The notes beneath the pieces are model-generated. The model had not been told where the DNA came from and ran no database searches. It saw nothing but the letters and a program-made list of their open reading frames with translations. Shown here piece by piece: positions 1-6,391 of a DNA stretch of 8,862 nt. A program made the position numbers and the translations under genes. The stretch spans positions 1 to 8,862 of the forward strand of contig CAZFZL010000061.1 of the NCBI GenBank assembly GCA_964523005.1. Direction: 5' to 3'. Each line of letters opens with the position of its first letter. Position 1 is the first letter of the stretch. The stretch is from UMGS1307 sp964523005. Lineage in GTDB: Bacteria; Bacillota; Clostridia; Oscillospirales; CAG-382.

Positions 1-133
1 AATTATTATAAAAAATAAAGCCAGCGAAAGACATCCTTTTTTTATCTTTTTGAAGCGAGCTGACGCAGTACACAGCCATTCCGACTGCCGACACTGCGTT
101 GCCCGCGATTATTCTCCACGTTTCGTCTGTCAT
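1..133 (-). CDS. YgjV-like small membrane protein, N-terminal part (runs off window)
   Basis: The reading frame begins at an ATG at 133 (minus strand) and stays open to the window edge, so only 44 residues are visible. They start MTDETWRIIAGNAVSAVGMA and continue with a Tyr-Cys-Val segment, then a basic QKDKK stretch and an aromatic FAGFIFYNN. One hydrophobic helix (about residues 7-25), a positive loop and the start of a second hydrophobic segment fit an inner-membrane protein of the YgjV type. The family call rests on pattern resemblance only. The start is supported by a minus-strand promoter whose predicted transcript begins about 25 nt upstream, which excludes the longer in-frame extension. 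The ribosome binding site is weak (CAGGG). The gene is divergent from rex. Confidence 0.55.
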   Translation of the reverse strand, partial: MTDETWRIIAGNAVSAVGMAVYCVSSLQKDKKRMSFAGFIFYNN

Positions 134-165
134 TGAACTGCCCTGCCGTTTTTTTTCTTCTATTA

Positions 166-194
166 ATAATAGCACATATACTTCCGTTTTTCAA
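166..194 (-). promoter_or_regulatory. SigA-type promoter for the YgjV-like gene
   Basis: On the minus strand TTGAAA (194-189) and TATTAT (171-166) are separated by exactly 17 nt. The predicted start near 158 gives a 25-nt leader to the ATG at 133. This is a near-consensus vegetative promoter, judged by eye. Confidence 0.6.
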
Positions 195-239
195 TAGCGT
201 CGATACAAAAACAGGCTTCGTCATAATGGATAACATTTT

Positions 240-259
240 ATCGATATTTTTATATCGAT
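240..259. promoter_or_regulatory. 8-4-8 palindrome, candidate operator (Rex or other repressor)
   Basis: ATCGATAT (240-247) is followed by four T and the exact reverse complement ATATCGAT (252-259). It lies between the divergent promoters of the YgjV-like gene and rex, about 17 bp upstream of the rex -35. Rex proteins usually regulate their own adhE operon and bind an inverted repeat with a short central spacer, classically TTGTTAA-N4-TTAACAA. The geometry here is similar but the sequence differs. A lone TTGTTGA half-like site follows at 260-266. Assignment to Rex is inference. Confidence 0.45.
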
Positions 260-275
260 TTGTTGATTGCGCATC

Positions 276-303
276 TTTACAATTCATCTAAAAATGGTAT
301 AAT
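276..303 (+). promoter_or_regulatory. Promoter of the rex-adhE operon
   Basis: TTTACA (276-281), a 16-nt spacer and TATAAT (298-303), preceded by TGG, form an extended -10 promoter. The predicted transcript starts near 310 and has a leader of about 60 nt before the rex start at 372. Confidence 0.65.
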
Positions 304-371
304 AAAAGCGTAAACCGAATAACACGGGGCAAGCGGGTGAAAACTCGTAAAAGAAAGGAGCGGTAGGTGAA

Positions 372-1004
372 ATGGAAAAAGGAATGTCAGTCCACACACT
401 GCAAAGGCTGCCGCTGTATTTGAGCTGTCTGAAGACGGAGCCGCTTCGCTCGGAGCCGAATATATCGGCAAAGATGCTCGCGGACGCGCTGGAACTCGGA
501 GAAATACAGGTACGCAAGGATCTGGCGCTCGTATGTGATAAGGGCAGACCCAAGGTCGGGTACCCGACGCTGGAGCTGACGAAGGCGATCGAGCTGTTTC
601 TCGGATACGGAAAGACAAAGAAAGCGGTGCTCATCGGAGCAGGAAAGCTCGGAAGCGCGCTGATGTCGTACGGAGGGTTCGCGGAATACGGGCTTGACAT
701 AGCGGCTGCGTTCGACAGTGATCCGGCAAAGCCGTCAGTCGCGTCGAAGCCGGTCTTCCCGATGGAAAAGCTTTCCGCCAATGTCCGGGAGATCAACGCG
801 GTGATCGGGATAATAACGGTCCCTGCACCGTATGCGCAGGAAGCGTGCGACGAACTCGTCGAATGCGGGGTCAAAGCGATATGGAATTTCGCGCCGGCGC
901 ATCTAACTGCGCCGAAGCACATACTCATCAAGAACGAAAACATGGCGGCGTCGCTCGCGGTGCTGTCACAACATTTAACACCGGACGATAAAGAAGATAT
1001 ATGA
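372..1004 (+). CDS. rex: Redox-sensing transcriptional repressor Rex
   Basis: This 210-aa protein has the Rex architecture. The N-terminal winged helix (about residues 5-78) carries the recognition-helix motif QVRKDLALV (46-54) and the GRPKVGYPT wing. A Rossmann domain follows, with the NAD(H) loop GAGKLG at 89-94 and an Asp-rich strand end (FDSDP, about 114-118). Rex senses the NADH/NAD+ ratio: it leaves DNA when NADH is high, derepressing fermentative genes such as adhE, which lies directly downstream. The start at 372 is preceded by GGAG at 357-360. A Met at residue 5 has no properly spaced site. The stop overlaps an ATG (ATGA at 1001-1004), but a better adhE start lies 21 nt on. Length and motifs are normal for the family. 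Confidence 0.95.
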   Translation: MEKGMSVHTLQRLPLYLSCLKTEPLRSEPNISAKMLADALELGEIQVRKDLALVCDKGRPKVGYPTLELTKAIELFLGYGKTKKAVLIGAGKLGSALMSYGGFAEYGLDIAAAFDSDPAKPSVASKPVFPMEKLSANVREINAVIGIITVPAPYAQEACDELVECGVKAIWNFAPAHLTAPKHILIKNENMAASLAVLSQHLTPDDKEDI

Positions 1005-1021
1005 AAGGAAAGGCAACAATC

Positions 1022-3637
1022 ATGGACAGAAAGATCATTGACAGTGTACCTGCGCTCGAAGAGGCGCTCGCACGCGTAAGAGCAGCACAGGAAAAATTCT
1101 CGCAAGCATACTACACTCAGGAGCAGGTAGATAAAATATTCAAAGCCGCCGCTACCGCAGCAAACCACAAGCGCGTCGAGCTTGCACTCATGGCAGTAGA
1201 GGAAACGGGAATGGGCATCGCGGAGGACAAGGTTATCAAAAACAACTTCGCAGCCGAATACATCTACAACGCCTACAAGAACGTCAAAACATGCGGTGTC
1301 ATCGAGAAAGACGCTGCGATGGGCATAACGAAGATCGCCGAGCCTGTCGGAATTATCGCCGCCGTCATCCCTACGACGAACCCGACCTCCACCGCCATCT
1401 TCAAGACGCTTCTCGCGCTTAAGACCCGCAATGGTATCATCATCAGTCCGCATCCGAGAGCAAAAAAATGCACCGCAGAAGCGGCACGCATCATTCTTGA
1501 AGCAGCCGTCAAGGCAGGCGCTCCGGAGGACATCATCACATGGATCGATGTGCCGTCGCTCGAGATGACGAACCTGCTGATGAAGGAAGCGGACATAATC
1601 CTTGCCACCGGCGGACCGGGAATGGTCAAAGCAGCTTATTCATCAGGCAAGCCTGCCGTCGGTGTAGGCCCCGGCAACACGCCCGCGGTCATTGATTCGA
1701 GCGCCGACGTGATACTCGCCGTCAACTCGATAATCCATTCCAAGACATTCGACAACGGCATGATATGCGCGTCCGAGCAGTCCACGATCGTCCTCGCCGA
1801 CGTCTACGCGGCAGTCAAAGCGGAATTTGCGAAGCGAGGCTGCTATTTCCTCAACAACGCCGAGAAGGAAAAGGTCAGAAAGACCATCCTCATCAACGGC
1901 GCACTCAACGCAAAGATAGTCGGTCAGACAGCTCACAGGATAGCGTCTCTCGCCGGCATCGAGGTTCCCGAAAGCACCAAGATTCTCATCGGCGAAGTGG
2001 ACAGCACCGATCTGTCCGAAGAATTCGCGCATGAGAAGCTCTCGCCCGTGCTTGCGATGTACAAGGCAAAGACGTTTGACGATGCTGTTGCGAAGGCGAC
2101 AAAGCTCATCGCCGACGGCGGTTACGGCCACACCTCGTCACTCTATATCAACGTCGCCACGCAGAAGGACAAGGTCGCTCAGTTCGAGCAGGCTATGAAG
2201 ACCTGTCGCGTACTGCTCAACACACCGTCGTCACAGGGCGGTATCGGCGACATATACAACTTCGCGCTCACTCCCTCGCTTACGCTCGGCTGCGGCTCAT
2301 GGGGCGGCAACAGCGTATCCGAAAATGTCGGAGTGAAACAGCTTCTCAATATAAAAACGGTCGCCGAAAGGAGAGAGAATATGCTTTGGTTCAGAACACC
2401 CGGAAAGGTCTACATCAAGAAGGGCTGCCTGCCGGTAGCGCTCAACGAATTGGGTCAGGTGCTGAATAAGAAAAAGGTATTCATCGTCACCGACAGCTTC
2501 CTTTATAAAAACGGCTACACAAAGCCGATAACCGACAAGCTCGACGAAATGGGCATACAGCACACGACCTTCTGGGACGTTGCACCTGATCCGTCGCTCG
2601 GCTGCGCAAGAGAAGGCGCAAAGGCGATGCTCTCGTTTGAGCCTGACTGCATAATCGCGATCGGCGGCGGCTCCGCTATGGACGCAGGCAAGATCATGTG
2701 GGTACTGTACGAGCATCCGGAGGCCGACTTCGCAGATATGGCGATGCGCTTTATGGACATTCGCAAGAGAGTATACACGTTCCCGAAGATGGGCGAAAAA
2801 GCATACTTCATCGCCGTCCCGACCTCTGCCGGAACCGGCAGTGAGGTCACTCCCTTCGCCGTCATCACCGACGAGACAACGGGCGCCAAATATCCGCTTG
2901 CCGATTATGAGCTTATGCCTAACATGGCGATAGTCGACGCGGACATGATGATGAACGCACCCAAGGGACTCACGAGCGCATCCGGCATCGACGCCGTTTC
3001 TCATGCGATCGAAGCGTTCGTATCGGTCATGGCTACAGATTTCACCGACGGAATCGCGCTGCGCGCACTCAAGATGATATTCGAATATCTGCCCCGCGCC
3101 TACAATAACGGCGCAAGCGATCCAGAAGCAAGAGAAAAGATGGCAAACGCCGCTACGATGGCGGGTATGGCTTTCGCAAATGCATTTCTCGGCATCAACC
3201 ATTCAATGGCTCACAAGCTCGGCGCATACCATCACCTGCCGCACGGCGTAGCAATAGCGCTCGTGCTCGAAGAAGTGATGCGCTTCAACGCAGCTGAAGT
3301 TCCCACGAAGATGGGCACATTCCCGCAGTACGTTTATCCGCACACGCTCAGCCGTTACGCTGAGATCGCCGACTATCTCGGAGTCAAGGGCAAGAACGAC
3401 GCTGAGAAGCTGGAAGGACTCGTCGCGAAGATACGCGAGCTCAAGGACATCATCGGCATCAAGCACAGCATAAAAGAATACGGCATCACCGAAGAGGCTT
3501 TTCTTGCAACGCTCGACGAAATGTCGGCTATGGCGTTTGACGACCAGTGCACAGGCGCTAACCCGCGCTATCCGCTCATAAGCGAAATCAAGCAGCTGTA
3601 CCTTAACGCATATTACGGTACGCACACCCAAATATAA
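1022..3637 (+). CDS. adhE: Bifunctional acetaldehyde/alcohol dehydrogenase AdhE
   Basis: This 871-aa protein makes ethanol from acetyl-CoA in two NADH-dependent steps. The N-terminal half is an acylating aldehyde dehydrogenase (acetyl-CoA to acetaldehyde) with the IPTTNPTST motif and catalytic Cys249 in GMICASEQS. The linker ending near LWFRTPGKVY leads to an iron-dependent alcohol dehydrogenase with the GGGSAMDAGK nucleotide motif. Its probable Fe ligands are Asp657, His661, His727 and His741, each offset by four from the E. coli numbering. AdhE normally assembles into helical spirosomes in the cytoplasm. I chose 1022 over the ATG at 1001 because GGAAAGG (1007-1013) is correctly spaced for it and the resulting N-terminus matches the family. 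The gene is co-transcribed with rex, so Rex control is expected. No defects are visible. Confidence 0.97.
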   Translation: MDRKIIDSVPALEEALARVRAAQEKFSQAYYTQEQVDKIFKAAATAANHKRVELALMAVEETGMGIAEDKVIKNNFAAEYIYNAYKNVKTCGVIEKDAAMGITKIAEPVGIIAAVIPTTNPTSTAIFKTLLALKTRNGIIISPHPRAKKCTAEAARIILEAAVKAGAPEDIITWIDVPSLEMTNLLMKEADIILATGGPGMVKAAYSSGKPAVGVGPGNTPAVIDSSADVILAVNSIIHSKTFDNGMICASEQSTIVLADVYAAVKAEFAKRGCYFLNNAEKEKVRKTILINGALNAKIVGQTAHRIASLAGIEVPESTKILIGEVDSTDLSEEFAHEKLSPVLAMYKAKTFDDAVAKATKLIADGGYGHTSSLYINVATQKDKVAQFEQAMKTCRVLLNTPSSQGGIGDIYNFALTPSLTLGCGSWGGNSVSENVGVKQLLNIKTVAERRENMLWFRTPGKVYIKKGCLPVALNELGQVLNKKKVFIVTDSFLYKNGYTKPITDKLDEMGIQHTTFWDVAPDPSLGCAREGAKAMLSFEPDCIIAIGGGSAMDAGKIMWVLYEHPEADFADMAMRFMDIRKRVYTFPKMGEKAYFIAVPTSAGTGSEVTPFAVITDETTGAKYPLADYELMPNMAIVDADMMMNAPKGLTSASGIDAVSHAIEAFVSVMATDFTDGIALRALKMIFEYLPRAYNNGASDPEAREKMANAATMAGMAFANAFLGINHSMAHKLGAYHHLPHGVAIALVLEEVMRFNAAEVPTKMGTFPQYVYPHTLSRYAEIADYLGVKGKNDAEKLEGLVAKIRELKDIIGIKHSIKEYGITEEAFLATLDEMSAMAFDDQCTGANPRYPLISEIKQLYLNAYYGTHTQI

Positions 3638-3651
3638 GGAGGCATTCAGAA

Positions 3652-4410
3652 ATGGAATACAAATACGACACCGTTCTCGCAAAACGCACGAATAAGACGA
3701 TCTACAAAGACAAAAACCGTGTGATAAAAGTATTTGAGCCGGGATATAAAAAATCCGACGTGCTCAACGAAGCGCTCAACCACGCGAGAGCCGAAGAGAC
3801 GGGTCTGAACGTTCCGAGACTGTTTGAGGTCATGATAACCGAAGACGGCTGCTGGGCGATCGTCACTGAATTTATCGAAGGCAAAACGCTTACCGAGCTG
3901 CTGCGCGAGAATCCCGACAAGGAAGACGAATACCTCGATATTTTTGTATCGCTTCAGATGGAGATACACTCAAAGAAAGCTCCTCTGTTGAACAAGCTAA
4001 AGGATAAGATGAATCGTAAAATATCGGAGTCCTCCCTTGACGCTACAACTCGCTACGAGCTTCACACGAGACTTGAGGGAATGCCTACGCACACAAAGGT
4101 ATGCCACGGCGATTTCAATATGTCAAACATCATCGTAACGCCTGACGGTACGCCGTTCATCCTCGACTGGTCTCACGCGACGCAAGGCAACGCGTCTGCC
4201 GATGTTGCGCGCACATATCTGCTCTTCTCTCTCGCCGGAGACATAAAGCTTGCGGAAAAATACCTCGCGCTTTTCTGCAAAAAGAGCGACACCGCGAAGC
4301 AGTATGTACAACAGTGGCTTCCGATCGTCGCCGCTTCACAGTCAGTCAAGGGCAAGCCGGAAGAACGCGAATTTCTTCTTAAGTGGGCAAGCGTCGTCGA
4401 TTACGAATAA
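3652..4410 (+). CDS. Aminoglycoside phosphotransferase/choline-kinase-fold protein
   Basis: This 252-aa protein has the small-molecule kinase fold. The N-lobe contains VIKVF with candidate ATP-binding Lys26. The Brenner-type catalytic loop HGDFNMSN has Asp154 as presumed base and Asn159. The metal-binding ILDW has Asp172. Substrate is not readable from sequence. The family includes aminoglycoside, choline, homoserine and sugar kinases, and context gives no reason to call it antibiotic resistance. The start has an ideal AAGGAGG (3636-3642) overlapping the adhE stop, with only 14 nt between the genes. It is therefore the third gene of the rex-adhE operon and should be co-expressed under reducing conditions. 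A hairpin terminator follows 16 nt after the stop. Confidence 0.85.
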   Translation: MEYKYDTVLAKRTNKTIYKDKNRVIKVFEPGYKKSDVLNEALNHARAEETGLNVPRLFEVMITEDGCWAIVTEFIEGKTLTELLRENPDKEDEYLDIFVSLQMEIHSKKAPLLNKLKDKMNRKISESSLDATTRYELHTRLEGMPTHTKVCHGDFNMSNIIVTPDGTPFILDWSHATQGNASADVARTYLLFSLAGDIKLAEKYLALFCKKSDTAKQYVQQWLPIVAASQSVKGKPEEREFLLKWASVVDYE

Positions 4411-4426
4411 AGTCCTCGCGAAACGC

Positions 4427-4460
4427 AGAAAAGCGGCGGTCGAACGACCGCTGCTTTTCT
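4427..4460. terminator. Bidirectional rho-independent terminator between convergent genes
   Basis: A 15-bp stem pairs 4427-4441 with 4446-4460 (one G-T wobble) around a four-base GAAC loop. The outer arm is AGAAAAGC / GCTTTTCT, giving T-rich runs when read on either strand. It lies between the plus-strand phosphotransferase gene (stop 4410) and the minus-strand spore-protein gene (stop 4494), and probably serves both. Confidence 0.85.
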
Positions 4461-4493
4461 TTATAGTGATCTGCACTTGATTTTTCAGTGCTC

Positions 4494-4688
4494 TTATTTG
4501 CCGGTCTTCATTGCGTTCTCAGCGTTCTCGATCATCTTCTTGACCATCTGTCCGCCGACGGAACCTGCCTGCTTCGCGGTGAGGTCGCCATTATAACCCT
4601 GCTTGAGGTTGACGCCTACTTCGCTCGCAGCTTCCATCTTGAACTTATCCATAGCGTCTCTTGCTTCGGGAATAAGTGACTTAGCCAT
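4494..4688 (-). CDS. Alpha/beta-type small acid-soluble spore protein
   Basis: This 64-aa protein carries both hallmark segments of alpha/beta SASPs: the germination-protease region EAASEVGV (Glu19-Val26) and the DNA-binding C-terminal motif DLTAKQAGSVGGQMVKKMIE (35-54). These proteins coat DNA in the forespore, hold it in an A-like form, protect it from UV and heat, and are degraded by GPR at germination to supply amino acids. The start is clear: AAGGAGA (4702-4696) lies 7 nt upstream of the ATG. The gene is monocistronic, convergent with the operon to its left, and has a SigG-like promoter. It shows that the organism is, or derives from, a spore former. Confidence 0.96.
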   Translation of the reverse strand: MAKSLIPEARDAMDKFKMEAASEVGVNLKQGYNGDLTAKQAGSVGGQMVKKMIENAENAMKTGK

Positions 4689-4746
4689 TTCATTATCTCC
4701 TTCTTGCTTGATCGGCTTATCGCCGTGAGCTTTTTTGCTCTGACAA

Positions 4747-4775
4747 TATTTTGCGTCGTCTCTTCTTATTTATGA
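4747..4775 (-). promoter_or_regulatory. Candidate SigG (forespore) promoter of the SASP gene
   Basis: On the minus strand TCATA (4775-4771) and CAAAATA (4753-4747) are separated by 17 nt. They match the forespore SigG pattern (gHATR and CATnHTA) with one mismatch in the -10. SASP genes are known SigG targets. Small hairpins (GAGC/GCTC and CGGC/GCCG) lie in the leader. Confidence 0.45.
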
Positions 4776-4797
4776 ATGTAAATTTTTGATAAAATAT

Positions 4798-4842
4798 CGG
4801 CAATGCTCGGTTTTACGCCGCCCATTGCCGTTGTTTTTTTAT
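4798..4842. terminator. Hairpin terminator downstream of the DUF3795-type gene
   Basis: CGGCAATG (4798-4805) pairs with CATTGCCG (4823-4830), with a small inner CGG/CCG stem. On the plus strand it is followed by TTGTTTTTTT. On the minus strand it lies about 50 nt after the DUF3795 stop and is followed by ATATTTTATC. It probably ends the minus-strand transcript before the SASP promoter. The better T-run is on the plus strand, where no gene precedes it. Confidence 0.5.
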
Positions 4843-4881
4843 ACGTCTATACCATTACCGAGAGCGCATTGCTTCGCTGTG

Positions 4882-5211
4882 TTATTCCAAATTTGCCTTT
4901 GCGTCCTCGCTGTAGTCATGTATCTGCGCAACCGTTTTGCAGCTATCCATTTCGGCGCATTCACCGCAGGTTTCGTAACCCTTGCCAAAAGCACATTTGC
5001 GGATTTCGCACATATCGCTGCAAAAATAGGTTTTCGCCCCATCCGCGCGGCAACCCTCGCAGTTAATCATTTCCGGTAGGATCTCGACTCCGTTGAGCTC
5101 ACTCCAAAGCTTCGCTGTTTTCGCTCTCAGGGCTTCGTCGTTATTGATTGTCGCTATGTACGCGTCGCATTTTTCGCAGTCAAGTCCGCAGCAGCCGATC
5201 TTTTTTTTCAT
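4882..5211 (-). CDS. Small Cys-rich DUF3795-type protein
   Basis: This 109-aa cytoplasmic protein begins MKKKIGCCGLDCEKCDAY. It has further Cys clusters NCEGC, FCSDMCEIRKC, TCGEC and a final DSC. The opening CGLDCxxCxAY and the spaced Cys pairs are typical of DUF3795-type proteins of anaerobes. The Cys groups suggest zinc or Fe-S binding, but no activity is established. I chose the ATG at 5211 because GGAG lies 9 nt before it. An upstream in-frame ATG at 5226 would add five residues but has a poor site. Just upstream is the stub of a VOC gene with which it once formed an operon. A surviving promoter at 5446-5419 can still drive it through a leader of about 200 nt. Confidence 0.75.
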   Translation of the reverse strand: MKKKIGCCGLDCEKCDAYIATINNDEALRAKTAKLWSELNGVEILPEMINCEGCRADGAKTYFCSDMCEIRKCAFGKGYETCGECAEMDSCKTVAQIHDYSEDAKANLE

Positions 5212-5230
5212 TGTTTTATTCTCCATTCAG

Positions 5231-5410
5231 TTATTCTTCGTGTGTACTTCCGATTTCAAGCAGGTTGCCCTCCGGGTCGGCGACGTAAAAGTTGCGGATG
5301 CCGAAGGAAAAGGCTGTCGGCGCACCGGTCGGAAAGGGCACCGGGCTTTGTCGTGTTTCCTTTTCTGTTTTGCGTTCCTCTTGAGCAGGTCTGTTATTGT
5401 CATTACCGCT
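5231..5410 (-). pseudogene. C-terminal remnant of a VOC/glyoxalase-bleomycin-resistance family gene
   Basis: A minus-strand frame without a start codon, open from a TGA at 5413-5411 to the TAA at 5233-5231, ends in FSFGIRNFYVADPEGNLLEI followed by GSTHEE. FYVxDPEGNLLEIG is the last strand and helix of a vicinal-oxygen-chelate domain, with Glu of LLEIG a usual metal ligand. About the last 30 residues look authentic. The preceding Arg/Lys/Gln-rich stretch does not resemble the family, and the rest of the domain (about 90 residues) is absent. The stop lies 4 nt before the longer DUF3795 start, so the pair was once an operon. A small ATG-started frame across the same bases is out of phase with this homology and was not called. 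Confidence 0.65.
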
Positions 5411-5418
5411 TCATGCAT

Positions 5419-5446
5419 ATTATAACACTGATATCATTTTTTTCAA
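5419..5446 (-). promoter_or_regulatory. Promoter reading toward the VOC remnant and DUF3795 gene
   Basis: On the minus strand TTGAAA (5446-5441), a 16-nt spacer and TATAAT (5424-5419), with an extended -10 TGT. It is close to consensus and sits directly before the truncated VOC frame, as if the deletion spared it. Confidence 0.6.
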
Positions 5447-5498
5447 GTAAAACTTCCCTAAAATCAACTTATATTTGCAGTTCGATAAAATGTTAATT

Positions 5499-5529
5499 AG
5501 TTTTTCGGTTTATAACCGCAAAACTTTTT
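5499..5529 (+). terminator. Hairpin with T-run, terminator-like
   Basis: AGTTTT (5499-5504) and CGGTT (5506-5510) pair with AACCG (5514-5518) and AAAACT (5520-5525) across one mismatch. The loop is TAT and TTTT follows. No intact plus-strand gene precedes it, so it may be left from lost DNA. Confidence 0.35.
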
Positions 5530-5546
5530 CCGAATACTATATGTAC

Positions 5547-5586
5547 CGGGTCACTGTGCGTTTCCGCACGGTGACCCGCGGTTTTT
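5547..5586. terminator. Strong 14-bp hairpin at the end of the mobile-element remnant
   Basis: CGGGTCACTGTGCG (5547-5560) pairs with 5565-5578 (one T-G wobble) around the tetraloop TTTC. Plus-strand GGTTTTT follows. On the minus strand it sits directly after the stop of the interrupted small ORF at 5585 but lacks a T-run there. It could be a terminator or a structured boundary of the lost element. Confidence 0.5.
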
Positions 5587-5788
5587 ACAGTATCATTTCG
5601 TGTTCTTTCGGCGGTAAGGCTTTGTGAGCTGTGTGCGTCAGCTTCTTTCGGTTCGCGATTTTTGATACCATGCGGTTGCGCTCTGACTCGGTTATCACTC
5701 CGTTTTCACAGAGATAATTATTGAACTACAAGAGCCAAATTTTCACCGCCGTCTGCCGCTCCTTTGCGTGGTTGCTTGCCTCGTTCAT
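5585..5788 (-). pseudogene. Small SHOCT-like ORF of a mobile element, interrupted by in-frame TAG
   Basis: Read from the ATG at 5788, 67 codons are in one frame to the TAA at 5587-5585, with codon 21 being TAG (5728-5726). The first part is MNEASNHAKERQTAVKIWLL. After the stop come FNNYLCENGVITESERNRMV and a basic tail. Short proteins with a helix and a YLxENGxITExE segment commonly sit beside recombinase or relaxase genes in Clostridia elements, and this matches that pattern. No named gene is recognised. The TAG makes it a probable pseudogene, although the frame on both sides is otherwise clean, so the mutation is recent or suppressed. It starts 4 nt after the stop of the preceding 38-codon ORF. 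Confidence 0.5.
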
Positions 5789-5792
5789 GCAG

Positions 5793-5909
5793 TCACTCTG
5801 CTTTCGTCATCACTATTACTTTCGACGGAAAGCTACCGTAATATACATTTCGGCGGCTTTCCGTTGCGAATTCATGATCTTCTATAATGATTCTCTCCCC
5901 CTCTTTCAC
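5793..5909 (-). CDS. 38-aa ORF coupled to relaxase-like remnant
   Basis: A GTG at 5909 overlaps the stop of the upstream relaxase-like frame (ATGTGA). It opens a 38-codon frame that starts VKEGERIIIEDHEF and ends PSKVIVMTKAE at a TGA four nt before the next ORF. It has alternating hydrophobic/charged beta-like strands and no membrane segment. The overlap and tight spacing suggest translational coupling within an old mobile-element operon. It could be a real micro-protein or a chance frame. The absence of a clear Shine-Dalgarno sequence fits coupling. An ATG codon also occurs near its end. I do not recognise a family. Confidence 0.35.
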   Translation of the reverse strand: MKEGERIIIEDHEFATESRRNVYYGSFPSKVIVMTKAE

Positions 5910-6376
5910 ATGGATTGTTCGTATCTGCGCCGTTTCTTTTCTTCATCCGGTTTGGGAAGCGTGGTGCAGTCCTCAACTTTTCGCCGCTCGAACATTCCCG
6001 CAAGCCCGGCGACGATTCCGGAGACACCAGCCGCAACAGTGAAGGATGAATGTCCGCTCATTCTTTGAAGCGTATTGTACGCATAAATATTGCCGCATTT
6101 CGCGGAGCGTTCAAGATACTCCACCGCCCTGCGCCTGTTATAATAACCCGCTTCATAAAGATAAATTTTCGCGAGCCGGTACAGAGCGAAGGAATTTCCC
6201 GTCTGTTCCGTCGTCTCCGATTTCGTTGCCAGTTCTGAAATCATCTGATGCAGCGTCGGCTGAAAGGTCACCGCCTCCTTTGCCCACTGCTGAAACGCTT
6301 CCAAGTCCTTGATAAGATTGAATTTCCAACTCTCACCCTTGAGCACCGCGCGGTATTCGCGTGTGCCAATTGCCTT
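5906..6376 (-). pseudogene. Sel1-repeat C-terminal fragment, probably of a mobilization relaxase
   Basis: The minus-strand frame to the TGA at 5908-5906 contains FALYRLAKIYLYEAGYYNRR and AVEYLERSAKCGNIYAYNTL, a Sel1-like/TPR repeat pair of the sort that forms the C-terminus of many Firmicutes MobP-type relaxases. After it come a Gly/Ala-rich hydrophobic stretch (SFTVAAGVSGIVAGLAGMF) and a charged tail KRRRYEQSM. The catalytic N-terminal domain with its histidine triad is absent. The frame stays open to 6496, but beyond about 6376 the plus strand carries a more convincing coding frame, so I end the fragment there. It is the largest piece of a decayed mobilizable element. Relaxase identity is inferred from the repeat type and small-ORF neighbours. 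Confidence 0.45.
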
Positions 6377-6391
6377 GTGGTCGTATGGGTG

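Noticed and set aside
1001..1021. Upstream adhE start giving MKGKATI before MDRKIID
   Set aside because: It overlaps the rex stop with no good ribosome binding site, while the ATG at 1022 has GGAAAGG at proper spacing and fits the family N-terminus.
284..1453. Long minus-strand open frame (389 codons) opposite rex and the start of adhE
   Set aside because: The plus strand encodes unmistakable Rex and AdhE here. The antisense protein is low-complexity Ser/Ala/Cys-rich with no motif, so it is a shadow of coding bias.
2297..3202. 301-codon minus-strand open frame inside adhE
   Set aside because: It is antisense to the conserved iron-ADH domain, rich in Arg, Cys and His without domain logic, and has no ribosome binding site.
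3652..4410. Calling the phosphotransferase an aminoglycoside-resistance gene
   Set aside because: Only the general kinase fold is visible. The operon context is fermentative metabolism, and no subfamily-specific resistance signature is recognised.
5227..5418. 63-codon minus-strand frame starting MHEAVMTITDLL
   Set aside because: It is in a different phase from the recognisable VOC C-terminus, and its start lies on the promoter -10, so it is unlikely to be translated.
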